Shown one piece after another: positions 34,589 to 44,452 of a stretch of DNA of 64,000 bases. Each line of letters opens with the position of its first letter. Position 1 is the first letter of the stretch. The translations under genes were made by a program, and so were the position numbers. The notes beneath the pieces were generated by a model that saw only the letters and a list, made by a program, of their open reading frames with translations, made no database searches and had not been told where the DNA came from. Source of the stretch: Eledone cirrhosa (taxonomy: Eukaryota > Mollusca > Cephalopoda > Octopoda > Eledonidae); contig OZ024743.1 of NCBI GenBank assembly GCA_964016885.1, forward strand, positions 126,129,919 through 126,193,918. The letters are read 5' to 3'.

Positions 34589-35055
34589 GTAACCTTCTAG
34601 TATTATTATTAATTAATTATTCGAGAACCTTCCTGCATCTCGCTCGCAAACTTTGTAAACACTTTGCTCCTTCTCTCATCCCCCCCCCCCCCCCGATTGC
34701 AAGTATAAAATAAATCTTGCTGGTTCCCAAGGACAGAATTTATCTATCTAATCTATCTTACGGGCGATCTGTCGATTTTGAGAATATAAGCAATACTTGT
34801 CTTTTCTTTTATCCGTAGTCTTCTCATTAAGCAGTGTTTTAAACTCCTATTTATGCGAGTCTAAAATTCAAATTCTCCGTTTTCCTCTCGGATTTTCAAA
34901 TATTTTACATGTTTTTAATAATATGTCTTATTCTGTTGAAACCTTCCTAAAAACTAACCTTCTCCTAAAGTTACCCCCCCACACACACACACCACCATTG
35001 CTATATGGTCCAATCATAACTCAGCGACTTTAGTAAGTTCTCTAACAAATCAGTA
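34584..35055. other. No gene seen
   Basis: Unrecognised, with a C homopolymer at about 34681-34694. Could be a non-coding end of another retroelement. Confidence 0.4.
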
Positions 35056-35622
35056 TAGCAAAGCTATACCGGAGTAGGTAGACGCAGAAAAACATGGGAC
35101 GATCTGATAAATTCCGACCTAACACACTTGCACCTTTCTAAGACAATGTCACTGGACCGAGATCTTTGGCGCTACGCAGTAATACAGAAGACCCGCCTTG
35201 CCTATGTACAAAGCGACACCTACAGTCAGTAGGCACCTCTCAACCAAAGATACACCCCAATCCCCTACCCCTACCCTATCCTCCCACCAACACCACCCTC
35301 TCTCTGTAAAGTTGGTACCACAACATCCAGTCCAAATAAATGAGATAATGAGATGGAGATCGTGTAGGTGTCACGACTAAAAAAAGCCAGTCCATGCTGT
35401 AATATGGTCGTGTAGGTAACACGGTAAAAAGTTCCCAGTTCCACACTGTAAATGTGGTTGGTGTTAGGAAGGGCATCCAGCCGTAGAAAACCTGCCAGAT
35501 AGTCCTATATGAGAAAGACACGGTCACCCGACCAAACTTGCCTCAAGTAGGACAACTCCCGTCTAACTCATGCTAGCGTGGAAGATGGACGTTAAACGAT
35601 GATGATGATGATGATGATGATA
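35056..35622 (+). mobile_element. 3' end of RTE-like LINE (subfamily B)
   Basis: Encodes GVGRRRKTWDDL and a SDLTHLHLSKTMSLDRDL-type end, then the 3' UTR with GTAGGTGTCACGAC, the GTTGGTGTTAGGAAGGGCAT module and (GATGAT)n. Strongly 5'-truncated. Confidence 0.8.
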
Positions 35623-35624
35623 TA

Positions 35625-35630
35625 CATGTA

Positions 35631-35695
<65 letters not shown>

Positions 35696-35730
35696 GTATA
35701 TATGTATATATGTATATATATATATTATGT
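35625..35730. repeat. (TA)n/(TATG)n microsatellite
   Basis: Mostly TA with ATATGTATA interruptions. Confidence 0.9.
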
Positions 35731-36695
35731 CAGGTCACCAGTTGGTGCTATTGGTAACATGTATCCCAGTACAACCTATCAAAGGGCAAAGGAGCTCTTA
35801 AGAGTCAATGGCCATCCAAAATCACCGGGAGAGATGACCCCTTACCCTTTGTCAAGGCAGAATTCTAGGAGAAGGAAAACTCTGATATAACACCTGCAAC
35901 CCTGATGGTATCCAATGATGTTGACTTGTTATGCTTTTTGGCAAATATCATCTTGGTTAAGAGAGTGGGACTGGCTTTGTGCAGTGCCTTTGCTCACTAT
36001 AAAACCTTCACGGCACAGGCATTGCTTTGTATCTGGAGATCTCTCTGCACTTGTTGTTACATGGTACCATGGGCCCAGCACTATGTGTCAATAATTGTCA
36101 CAGGTGTAGTGTTTGTACCAGAGTTTTCAAGTCGCTGGCTGGACTAAAAAGTCACACTCGTTCAGCGCATCGGTGGGGGTTCTCCTACATGGATATAAAA
36201 TAGTGGCCGTACTCGAAAACGAGTTGGCAGCCACCATGTATATATATATATATGTGTATGTATGTATGTATATATATGTCCGGGAGAGATGACCCCTTAG
36301 CCTTTGTCAAGGCAGAATTCTAGGAGAAGGAAAGCTCTGATATAACACCTGCAACCCTGATGGTATCCAATGATGTTGACTTGTCCTTCTTTTTGGTAAA
36401 TATCATCTTGGTTAAGAGAGTGGGACTGGCTTTGTGCAGTGCCTTTGCTCACTATAAAAGCTTCACGGCACAGGCATTGCTTTATATCTGGCGATCTCTC
36501 TGCACTTGTCGTCACATGGTGCCATGGGCCCAGCACTATGTGTCAATAATTGTCACAGGTGTAGTGTTTGTTCCAGAGTTTTCAAGTCGCTGGCTGGACT
36601 AAAAAGTCACACTTGTTTAGCGCATCGGTAGGGGTTCTCCTACATGGATATAAAGTAGTGGCCGTACTGGAAAACGAGTTGGCAGCCACCATGTA
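35731..36695 (+). repeat. Tandem duplication of a retroelement 3' end with a C2H2-like finger
   Basis: Two copies of about 410 bp (35827-36238 and 36279-36690), each starting CCGGGAGAGATGACCCC and ending GGCAGCCACCATG, separated by a TA-rich spacer. Near the end of each, one frame gives CSVCTRVFKSLAGLKSHTR followed by SAH, a C2H2-type finger like those at the C-terminus of some LINE ORF2 proteins. Upstream of copy 1 (35731-35826) is a unique part encoding [17 protein letters not shown]. Parent element not identified. Confidence 0.6.
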
Positions 36696-36779
36696 TATAT
36701 GTGTATATATATATATATATACATATGTATATATAATAATAATACTATTTATAGTTATGTATATAGTATAAACAACTAT

Positions 36780-37968
36780 AAACAGGAATGTCAGTAATTT
36801 CTTATTACCTTATTACCAGTAAGAGAAATAGCTCAATGTATGAACATCAGTTGTTTTACAGAGCAGGAAAATAAATAAATTATACAATTATCAAAGTTGT
36901 GTTCAAATCATTTAATAGCTGACAATCGTTTCTTCCAAACTCTCGTTTGGTAACATCGGAGCATTATCAATGTTTGCACATATAATTAACCTCCTATTCA
37001 ACTGAACAATAATATAGATACATATAAATTGATGTTGTGAGCAACAGTTTCGTATTTACAGGGTGGAATGGATGTGACATATATTTTACGAGAATTCAAA
37101 TTCAAATTAAATTAAAATCAAAAGCACGGAATGGAATACATGCAACAGATAAAACAAGAGAATAGTCCAATCATTAAAGAGGCATTGAGAAAGTAGTTTT
37201 GAGAAGAGTACATTAACAAGGAAGAGTACATTAACAATTCATATGCAGGCGTGTGGAGAGTGCAACTGCGTTAGTCATATACATGAGAACTAGACAAGCA
37301 AAGCTATTATGCATATATAGATGAATAAATACTGCATTTTAAGGAAATATGTTAATGTATTAGAATCTATGGTGGGTACTGTATGCTGATAGTGTTCGAA
37401 TTTGTGTGTTGAGAAACATACAGTTTTTGCAGACTTTTCCATGACATATGTTGAATTAAATTTTAGTTAATGTTTATATTGAATGTTTTCAGTTAGTTAG
37501 AGCAATGGATTGTAAATTAGTCTTAATGTATTCATATTCATAGACTATATTTGATCAACCGTTAAATTTTCCAATCGTTAATTTCCGGAAGTGAATAAGG
37601 GGAGCTAATGCATAAGGGGAGGTAACTAGCTAATTAAGTTCAATTCAGTTATTAAAATTCTTTGTTCTAATACACATTATAATGTGATGCCATTGGATCT
37701 CTGTTACATAACGCTGTATATTTATACCTGATTTTAAATACAGTGTATTTTACTATCATACAATCTCTTTAGATTGTTATCTATTCATTACTGGACAAGG
37801 TATATGTTATGAAGGATTGTATAGCTGTTAGTATGTCAAAATAGATATGCCATATGTGTAATAATATACATTATTGTTTTGAAAGTTAATCCCTAATATT
37901 CAATGCTATTACATTTTACATTTAATTATAAATGTATATATACTTTATTATTATTATTATGTTGTGTT
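36780..37968. other. No gene seen
   Basis: AT-rich single-copy-looking DNA without recognised elements or long frames. Confidence 0.5.
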
Positions 37969-37969
37969 A

Positions 37970-38118
37970 ACTTTCCAGCATAGTTACGTCCCTTTACGAT
38001 CTGAGTTCAAATCCCGCCGAGGTTGACTTTGCCTTTCATCCTTACGGGGTCGATAAAATAAAGTACCAGTAATGCACTGGGTAATTGCTGGCCTTGTGCC
38101 TAAAGTAGAAACAATTAT
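37970..38118 (+). mobile_element. tRNA-derived SINE with clear target-site duplication
   Basis: 5'-truncated copy with B-box GAGTTCAAATCCCGCC, ending AAGTAGAAACAATT. ATTATTATGTTGTGT occurs just before and just after it, a target-site duplication of about 18 bp, so this is a comparatively recent insertion. Confidence 0.85.
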
Positions 38119-38440
38119 TATTATGTTGTGTAATTTAAGTATTTAATTATACAATTATAAATGCATATATAGTTTATTATCACATATTACATTAAATGTC
38201 TCTACATACCAAGTACCAAATATCCATTACTGTATATGATATAATTAATCTATTGTAGTTATATCACAAGGTGGTAACTCTATGTCTAATTCTAACTGTT
38301 ATTGCAGAGCTTAAGGTTATAGATGAATAGGAGTTGTGTAGAGGAAAGAGTTGGTCGAAGGGTTTGTGGTTGTGGGTGCTGCTAAGTCCTAGATGTGTAG
38401 TGTTAATGGTGGTGGGGAATTCATATCTGACATTGCTGTA
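38119..38440. other. No gene seen
   Basis: AT-rich; nothing recognised. Confidence 0.45.
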
Positions 38441-38442
38441 TA

Positions 38443-38656
38443 CTAACAGCTAGGTTTAAAGTTATGGAACGAGTACCGGTACCGGTGTTGGCACGAGGAA
38501 AATGTCTCTGACTTTCTATTAAGGAGGTCTAGTTTCGAAAAGATTATAGTATGGGTCTCCAGAAGGCAGAGATTACATAATTTATTTGGTGGTTTATACG
38601 ATGAGGCCCTACCTACTACTTCCCACTGCAGTGTAAATGGTCTATTCCTAAGCCTT
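38443..38656 (-). pseudogene. PLE GIY-YIG C-terminal fragment fused to LINE RT
   Basis: Minus strand: RPFTLQWEVVGRASSYKP, then LCNLCLLETHTIIF and CQHRYRYSF, the terminal part of PLE proteins like A, B and D. It joins LINE sequence at about 38656 with no spacer. Product would be non-functional. Confidence 0.7.
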
Positions 38657-38826
38657 TTGATTCTAGGCCATGCTTCCATGTTTGGAATTTCTTCTCTAGT
38701 TCAGCCATCGATTCAGCTATGTGAGTTAGATCATCTGCGTATAGAAGTTTCCATGGGCAGCCGGTCTTGAACTCCTCTGTTATAGCCTGAAGGCAATAAT
38801 AAATAAGAGGGGGCTAAGGACAGAGC
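38657..38826 (-). pseudogene. LINE RT active-site fragment
   Basis: Minus strand encodes TGCPWKLLYADDLTHIAES and AELEKKFQTWKHGLESKG in broken frames; subfamily B type. Bounded on one side by the PLE piece and on the other by a LINE endonuclease piece, so about 1.7 kb of the normal LINE is missing between endonuclease and palm. Confidence 0.7.
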
Positions 38827-39470
38827 CTAAGAGGTGCATAAGCAGATATTATTGTCACAGTAGTTCTCTTTAGGATTAGTTTTATTTTAATTATTCTGTT
38901 GTTCACTCTATTTACGTCAATTACCTTATCTACCCATTTTTCTGCTAACATAATTCCTACTCCACCCAGCCCATTGTCATTTCCCACCCAGAAAAGTTTA
39001 TAGCATCGTTTTTTACCCACAATGGATCTAACAGACCCACTCCTCCACCTAGTCTCTTGAACACAACAAACACCAACTTCCTTACGTTCAAGCATCTCTA
39101 CAACCTCGTTAGAGCGACCTTTCAAAGTGCCTATATTCATGGTACCAACTCTGAAGTTTTGGATTTCGTTGGGTGGATGGAAGGGATGGGTAGGAGGCGC
39201 AGGGAGGGGTGTGGAGATGGAATTATGTTGGCCATCCATGTCTGAAATAATGAGGAGTCCTTGCATTCTCGTCTGGCAACAGGAGGTGAATTTATCTTTA
39301 TCTTTGACATTGTCATTGAGTGTTCAGATTGTTCAGGCTCTCCAAATTCTGTAGTCCATTTAGCATATGGTCTAAACTTAAGGAGTAATAGCCGAGGCAG
39401 TGGCTTTGTGATAGAGATTGGTAAGAGAAACATACTATAAACCGCTGAATTATGATTGGACAAAATAGCA
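38827..39470 (-). pseudogene. LINE 5' region and endonuclease fragment
   Basis: Minus-strand frame 38814-39266 gives a plausible ORF2 beginning (MQGLLIISDMDGQHN), then VGTMNIGTLKGRSNEVVEML, VGVCCVQETRWR and FWVGNDNGLGGVGIMLAEKW, ending TIISAYAP where it jumps into the RT piece. These are the catalytic-domain motifs of RTE/BovB endonucleases. 5' leader sequence continues to about 39470, next to a G homopolymer. Confidence 0.75.
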
Positions 39471-39478
39471 ATGGTGCC

Positions 39479-39492
39479 GGGGGGGGGGGGGG
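39479..39492. repeat. Poly-G run
   Basis: About 14 G; length may be unreliable in the assembly. Confidence 0.8.
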
Positions 39493-39494
39493 TA

Positions 39495-39660
39495 TACGAG
39501 AAGATTATCTTTATAAAGGTCCGACAGATTCAACCTTATTATTGAAAAGTTAAAGGAGCATATAACAAATAATACGAGAAGATTCTTTTTGAGGGTCCGA
39601 CAGATTTATCGATAATATTGAAAAGATTAGATTCTAAGTTAAATTAACATATAACAGTTT
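39495..39660. repeat. Two diverged tandem units of about 80 bp
   Basis: ACGAGAAGATT...GGTCCGACAGATT occurs twice, each followed by ATTGAAAAG and ATATAACA. Confidence 0.6.
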
Positions 39661-39690
39661 AAATACTGATAGGTGAATGGACCAAGAATA

Positions 39691-39695
<5 letters not shown>

Positions 39696-39741
<46 letters not shown>
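39696..39741. repeat. (TA)n microsatellite
   Basis: Pure TA tract immediately left of the inverted element. Confidence 0.95.
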
Positions 39742-39744
<3 letters not shown>

Positions 39745-39996
39745 ACGATAAAGTAACGGAGCCATAGGCCCTCGCTATTCCCTGTAAATAATGTGCTCAA
39801 AGGAGAAGAAATCCTGAGCTCTTTAAAATACAATATGTTGAAAAGGTAACACACCAGAGAGAGATATACAGTGCGCTATCAATAAAACATGGAAAAAACC
39901 ACCAGTGTATGGAATCTATAACCTATGAAGGGCAGACTAGACACGATAATTAAAAATATAAATTAAAGCGTAAATAAATACCTCTATAACTATATA

Positions 39997-40062
39997 ACAC
40001 ACGTACAAATCGCCAATAATTTGTTGACGGAAATGGAATAACCTCGGTTCATCAGCGTGTGT
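39997..40062 (-). ncRNA. Hammerhead motif, deleted version (PLE E left arm)
   Basis: Minus strand: stem I ACACACG/CGTGTGT (7 pairs) and core CTGATGA at 40055-40049, but the GAAA box and part of stem III are deleted compared with the right copy. Its perfect stem I indicates what the ancestral ribozyme had. Confidence 0.45.
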
Positions 40063-40364
40063 AAGGCTACTATTTTAAAGAGCTCAGGATTTCTTCTCCT
40101 TTGAGCACATTATTTACAGGGAATGGCGAGGGCCTATGGCTCCGTTAATTTATCGTGATATTTCGCTCCTTATAACAGTCTTTCCTATCTCTCTGTTTGG
40201 TTGAGCACACTTCTCTGAGTGGTTTTGGGCTGCCCTTTCTAGCAGCTCGTCCCTCAGAGGCCACTGGTTCACTGCCCTTAAACACGCTGTGACTTCTCTC
40301 TCCCACGTGTAGCTGGACAGTCACTTTTAAAATTCTCTTAGTGTTGTCTGAAATGTATAGCCTT

Positions 40365-40444
40365 ACACACGCTGATGAACCGAGGTTATTCCATTTCTGT
40401 CAACAAATTACTGGCGAAACATCTCTTTGGATTTGTACGTGGGT
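40365..40444 (+). ncRNA. Hammerhead-like motif (PLE E right arm)
   Basis: Core CTGATGA at 40372-40378, stem II with inner GTTATT/AAATTAC pairing, GAAA at 40416-40419, stem III AC-ATC / GAT-GT with small bulge, triplet GTA, stem I CACG/CGTG extended with one mismatch. Confidence 0.55.
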
Positions 40445-40585
40445 TATATAGTGATAGAGGTATTTATTTACGCTTTAATTTATATTTTTAATTATCGTGT
40501 CTATAGTCCATACACTGGTGGGTTTTTTTCCCTGTTTTTATATATATATATATTTCAGAGATATACAGTGCATATACATATATAT

Positions 40586-40949
40586 GAAGGAACATGGCTT
40601 AGTGGTTAGAGCATTGACCTTGCAATCGAAAGGTTGTGAGTTCAATTCTCAGACCGGGTGATGTGTTTTTTCCTTGAGCAAGACACTTTATTTCACATTG
40701 CTCCAATTTACTCAGCTGTAGAAATGAGATGATAGGGACTGGAGGTCACTATCATTCCACTGCAAAGTCGTCGTGGAGATGCCACGGCAAAAAAGCCCCT
40801 ATCATCTCATTTCTACAGCTGAGTAAACTGGAGCAATGTGAAATAAAGTGTCTTGCTCGAGGAAACAACACATCACCCGGTCTGAGAATTGAACTCACAA
40901 CCTTTCGATTGCAAGCCCAATGCTCTAACCACTAAGCCATGTGCCTCCA
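40586..40949. mobile_element. Inverted pair of tRNA-derived SINEs
   Basis: Left copy 40586-40738 (plus) and right copy 40796-40949 (minus) are near-identical reverse complements with a 57-bp spacer. A-box-like GGCTTAGTGGTTAGAGC and B-box-like GTGAGTTCAATTCTC are clear in both. A transcript across them would form a hairpin of about 150 bp. Confidence 0.85.
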
Positions 40950-40960
40950 TATATATATAT

Positions 40961-41037
40961 ATAGTTTCAGAAGATCCCGTTAAGGGTGAAAGCAGCGATT
41001 CTTTGCTTAAACTTTAATCTGTTATTTTAATAAATAT
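40961..41037 (+). mobile_element. Tail fragment of PLE A family
   Basis: Matches the last 70 or so bases of PLE A (24855-24925) essentially identically, including the hammerhead-like region (40961-41013, core CAGAAGA). It starts exactly at the motif's stem I. Confidence 0.75.
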
Positions 41038-41044
41038 ATATATA

Positions 41045-41325
41045 TATTATAATAAAATAACACTGGACGTGTGTAAATCCTTGAAAGGTTTATTATACTA
41101 TAATCACTTCAATGACCGGGTACCGTATGAATCCGGTGATATCATCAGGTATTCGAAATATAACAAAGGAATATAACAGATAAAATCCATGTAGCTTTAG
41201 CACTCGGATGAGGAAAGACCCCAGAGTAATAACATTACGTTCAGACAGCTTAGTAAATCAGATATAGCGGTCGGCAGTCCAGCCGCATCACTAGAGCAAC
41301 GAAAATACAGGACCCAGGAAAAGAT
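41045..41325 (-). mobile_element. Terminal fragment of a further PLE-like family (F)
   Basis: Minus-strand end with CTGATGATATCACCGG and a TATAATAAACCTTTCAAGG-type terminus, bounded by (TA)n on both sides. No coding sequence; assigned by its hammerhead-like motif and by the context of other PLE ends. Confidence 0.5.
41095..41152 (-). ncRNA. Hammerhead-like motif (PLE F)
   Basis: Minus strand: stem I ATAC/GTAT, core CTGATGA (41148-41142), stem II with ACCGG/CCGGT, then GAAG in place of GAAA, an eight-base stem III segment as in PLE B and D, triplet ATA. The A15.1 change and short stem I suggest decay. Confidence 0.4.
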
Positions 41326-41327
41326 TT

Positions 41328-41411
<84 letters not shown>
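41325..41411. repeat. (TA)n microsatellite
   Basis: Pure TA tract left of the mariner-like remnant. Confidence 0.95.
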
Positions 41412-41414
<3 letters not shown>

Positions 41415-42253
41415 GGTGCGGACGATATTTGTTCGCAATTTTCAAGTGGTAATTTTATGCAATTTCTTTTTACTTCCGATGTCACTCTTGTCTTCATAAA
41501 AACAGTGACTATATTTCCATTATTTATTTTCAGAATAATTGATTATGAATAATTTTGAACCCTCAAATTTGTGGAAGAGACACGGAGTTGTTCTTGGAAT
41601 CCGCGCCGGGAGGACAAATAAGACCAGAAGATCAATTCCCAGAACAACAGGTGGCTCGCTGTCTCATCCAAAGACGTGCCCAGAGTCATGCAGACAAAGT
41701 TTCCAGCGACAACATTGGCCTTAGGTGTCGTCAGCAGTCAAGGTGACGTGATGCCACCTCACTTCTTCCCTGAGGGCCTCAAGCTGAACACCGATGGCTA
41801 CATCCGCATTCTGAGCAAGGTAGCTGGATCGACCAGGTAGCTGCAGATAAGCCGTATGTATGGCAGCAAGACTCAGCACCCTGCCATACCAGACGAAAGA
41901 CCCAAGCCTGGCTGTCAGAGAACTTCGTCGACCACACTTCACCTGACATCTGGCCTCCCAGCTCGCCCGACTGCAACCCCCTCGACTTCTTTGTGTGGGG
42001 CGCAGTGGAATGAGACACCAACAGATCTAGCTGCAATACGAAAGACGATCTGAAGACCAGGATTACAAGTGCCTTTAGGGGCCTAAGTCGGGACTGGTTC
42101 CGAGGCCGTCATCAAAGCCAATGGCGGGTTTATCGAGTGAGTTCGAAAGAACAGGTCATAGACCCAAGCATGATAAATAAATCTTAAAAAATAAAACTAC
42201 TGTGTCACCTTTTCCTAGACAGTAATCTTGCGAACAAATATCGTCCGCACCAT
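41412..42253 (+). mobile_element. Tc1/mariner-superfamily remnant
   Basis: About 842 bp with terminal inverted repeats of about 25 bp: GGTGCGGACGATATTTG at the left and CAAATATCGTCCGCACC at the right. Flanks are TA, the expected target, though inside TA repeats this is weak evidence. It contains a broken transposase (next entry). The central part of the gene is deleted. Confidence 0.8.
41566..42165 (+). pseudogene. Mariner-like transposase pseudogene
   Basis: Start region KRHGVVLGIRAGR resembles the N-terminal helix-turn-helix. The catalytic part appears in different frames: DVMPPHFFPEGLKLNTDGYI, WQQDSAPCHTRRKTQAW and WPPSSPDCNPLDFFVWGAVE, the DDE-type motifs, followed by WFRGRHQSQWRVY. Frameshifts and stops (for example near 41838 and 42012) inactivate it, and much of the N-terminal half is missing. 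The enzyme would cut and paste at TA. Confidence 0.75.
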
Positions 42254-42323
42254 GTATATATATATTTATATATATATATATACAATATTAAATAAATGGA
42301 AACTATATTTATAAAACCATATT

Positions 42324-42389
42324 TATTTCATTATATATATTTCAGGGATATCATATTAACAATATACTATGCCTTCCTCAGACAAAATA
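42324..42389 (-). ncRNA. Hammerhead motif in left arm of PLE D
   Basis: Reverse-orientation partner of 45844-45909. The single difference noticed changes a C-G to a U-G pair in stem II, so the fold is kept. Confidence 0.6.
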
Positions 42390-42498
42390 CAATATAAACA
42401 GTTTTATAGATAAATAGATTCGACATACCGTAACAACATCTACTTGCATTTGAGAAGGTTGATTTGGTAGTGACAAAATTGTACACAGAGAGAAAGAA

Positions 42499-42529
<31 letters not shown>

Positions 42530-42961
42530 AAAAAAGAGAAAAAAGGAAAGAAAGACAGAAAACGAAGAGAAAGAAAAAGAAGAAATGCATGGAACAAAAT
42601 AGAGAGATGGAAAGATAGATAAAGAGAAGAACTTCATGTAAAGAAACAGAAAGATATATATATATAGAGAGAGAGAGGAAATAGAGATAGATACATATAT
42701 ATAGAAAGCTAGGTAGTGGGACGTCTTTTGAATAACGTATCAATGATACATTTATTTATTTATTTATTTATTTAGCTCTAGTATTAATGTAAGGGAGATA
42801 TATGGAGGGAAAACCAGCTGTTATATAGGGAGAGAAAAAATATATAGAGAGAAAAAAATTCAAAAATATCCAGACACAGGCGAGGCGTAAAAACCTCTGT
42901 TTTAATGTAGAGGTATTAGTATTTACAAAACCAGCCTCTACATTGTAAATATCAGTATTCC

Positions 42962-44452
42962 TGGTTTAAGCAAATTAAATATAACAATAATAATAAGTTT
43001 ATTCAACTTGATATAGCTAACTATTATTCTTCTATTACCCCTAATCTACTAAATAAGGCACTAAATTACGCATTCAAACATACTGACCTAACTAGCAATG
43101 AAATGCATATTATATTATCGGCTAGGAAAACTTTGATAGAATTTAATGACCAACTATGGACCAGAGCAGATAGAGATAGCAATTTTGACATTACTATGGG
43201 ATCATCCGACTCAGCCCAGGTAACTGACCTTGTGGGTTTATTTTTAATCAATTCGCTACATAGGAAAATACCCGGTACTACCGGAGGTTTATATAGAGAC
43301 GACATGCTTTTACTTATTGATAATAATAACTCTGAACTAAATAGAAAATGTAAACAAATTACACAATTTTTTAATTACTTTAATCTTAAAATAGAAATTG
43401 AAAACAACCATAGAATAGTCAATTTCCTAGATATAACATTAAATCTCAACACATGTCTTCACTATCCTTTTCACAAGTTGAATGAAAACTTAAACTATGT
43501 AAACTTTAACTCTAACCACCCCAGATCTGTCAAAAACACTATAGTAAACTCTGTCCAAAAACGTATCTCTAGGATCTCGTCGAATAGAAAGATTTTCGAC
43601 GAAAAAGCCCAATACTACAATGAAGCATTAGCTAGAGCAGGATATGCTGATAAGATTGTGTACATAGATAATGATAGACAAACTAAACAAAATAACAACT
43701 ATTTTAATTACGGCAACAACCTTAACAACTATAATAGAAAGCATTACAATAATTCCAAAGGCCAAAAAAGAAATAGAACTAGGAACATAATTTGGTTTGC
43801 CCCCCCTTTCTCACTAAACATTAAAACCCACATCGCTAAACTATTTTTTAAAGCTCTTGATAATCGCTTCCCTAGAACACATAGATATCACTCAATTTTC
43901 AATAGACATACAATTAAATTAACCTACTCATCCACCAAAAATTTAGCACAAAATATCAATAGAATAAATAATAGGAACTTAAAACCTAGTGATAACAGCA
44001 TAAATAATATACAAGTTAACAAATGTAACTGTAGAGATAGATCTAAATGTCCGTTAAATAACAACTGCTTAGTTAAAAATATAGTATACAATTGTAATGT
44101 TAATACTGACTCTAATTCTTTTAACTACGTCGGTTCCACATCGACGGAATTTAAACTTCGCTATAATAACCACAAGAATTCTTTCACAGATCCAAGTAAA
44201 AAATCTTCAACGGCACTATCAGGCGTACTATGGCAACTTAAGCTAGATAACGTTAGATATTCGACGGCTTGGAATATAGTCTCAAGAGGGATTCCTTTTA
44301 ATTCATCCTCTGAGACATGTGACCTCTGCGCAGAGGAGATATTCTTTATACTAAAATCTAAAAATTCCCTTAATCTACGGACAAATTTATTCAGTTGTTG
44401 CAAACATAGATTAAACTCAACGTTTAAATATAAATTTAAATTTAAAATGTAG
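42962..44452 (+). CDS. PLE D reverse transcriptase with C-terminal GIY-YIG endonuclease
   Basis: The frame opens at the arm junction with WFKQIKYNNN and reaches RT motif A FIQLDIANYYSSI (Asp codon 43010). Then TMGSSDSAQVTDLVG, catalytic YRDD (43292-43303), NFLDITLNL, WFAPPFSLNI and FPRTHRYHSIFNRHTIKL follow. Cys-rich CNCRDRSKCPLNNNC leads to the GIY-YIG core NYVGSTSTEFKLRYNNH and CDLCAEEI. The first Met is at 43103, inside the RT domain, so the natural start is lost. No stops in nearly 500 codons: the least damaged PLE coding region here. It copies RNA and nicks target DNA in PLE transposition. Confidence 0.85.
   Translation, partial: WFKQIKYNNNNKFIQLDIANYYSSITPNLLNKALNYAFKHTDLTSNEMHIILSARKTLIEFNDQLWTRADRDSNFDITMGSSDSAQVTDLVGLFLINSLHRKIPGTTGGLYRDDMLLLIDNNNSELNRKCKQITQFFNYFNLKIEIENNHRIVNFLDITLNLNTCLHYPFHKLNENLNYVNFNSNHPRSVKNTIVNSVQKRISRISSNRKIFDEKAQYYNEALARAGYADKIVYIDNDRQTKQNNNYFNYGNNLNNYNRKHYNNSKGQKRNRTRNIIWFAPPFSLNIKTHIAKLFFKALDNRFPRTHRYHSIFNRHTIKLTYSSTKNLAQNINRINNRNLKPSDNSINNIQVNKCNCRDRSKCPLNNNCLVKNIVYNCNVNTDSNSFNYVGSTSTEFKLRYNNHKNSFTDPSKKSSTALSGVLWQLKLDNVRYSTAWNIVSRGIPFNSSSETCDLCAEEIFFILKSKNSLNLRTNLFSCCKHRLNSTFKYKFKFKM

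Larger units (their letters stand above)
39741..40578 (+). mobile_element. Non-coding PLE-like element E with inverted arms and hammerhead motifs
   Basis: 39741-39832 is the reverse complement of 40070-40165, and 39886-40067 is the reverse complement of about 40355-40545, with unique sequence 40166-40354 between. The order suggests a leading inverted unit followed by parts of direct units, as found at PLE ends. No coding capacity. A fragment of the same unit lies at 58436-58575. Both ends abut (TA)n. Confidence 0.65.

Noticed and set aside
40600..40670. Possible functional tRNA gene
   Set aside because: A and B boxes are present, but the sequence is the head of a SINE found twice here, and I could not fold a proper acceptor stem.
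42378..42743. Ser/Phe/Leu-rich frames in the PLE D arms (also 45492-45866)
   Set aside because: CT/GA-rich tract in the non-coding arms; present in both arms and without motifs.
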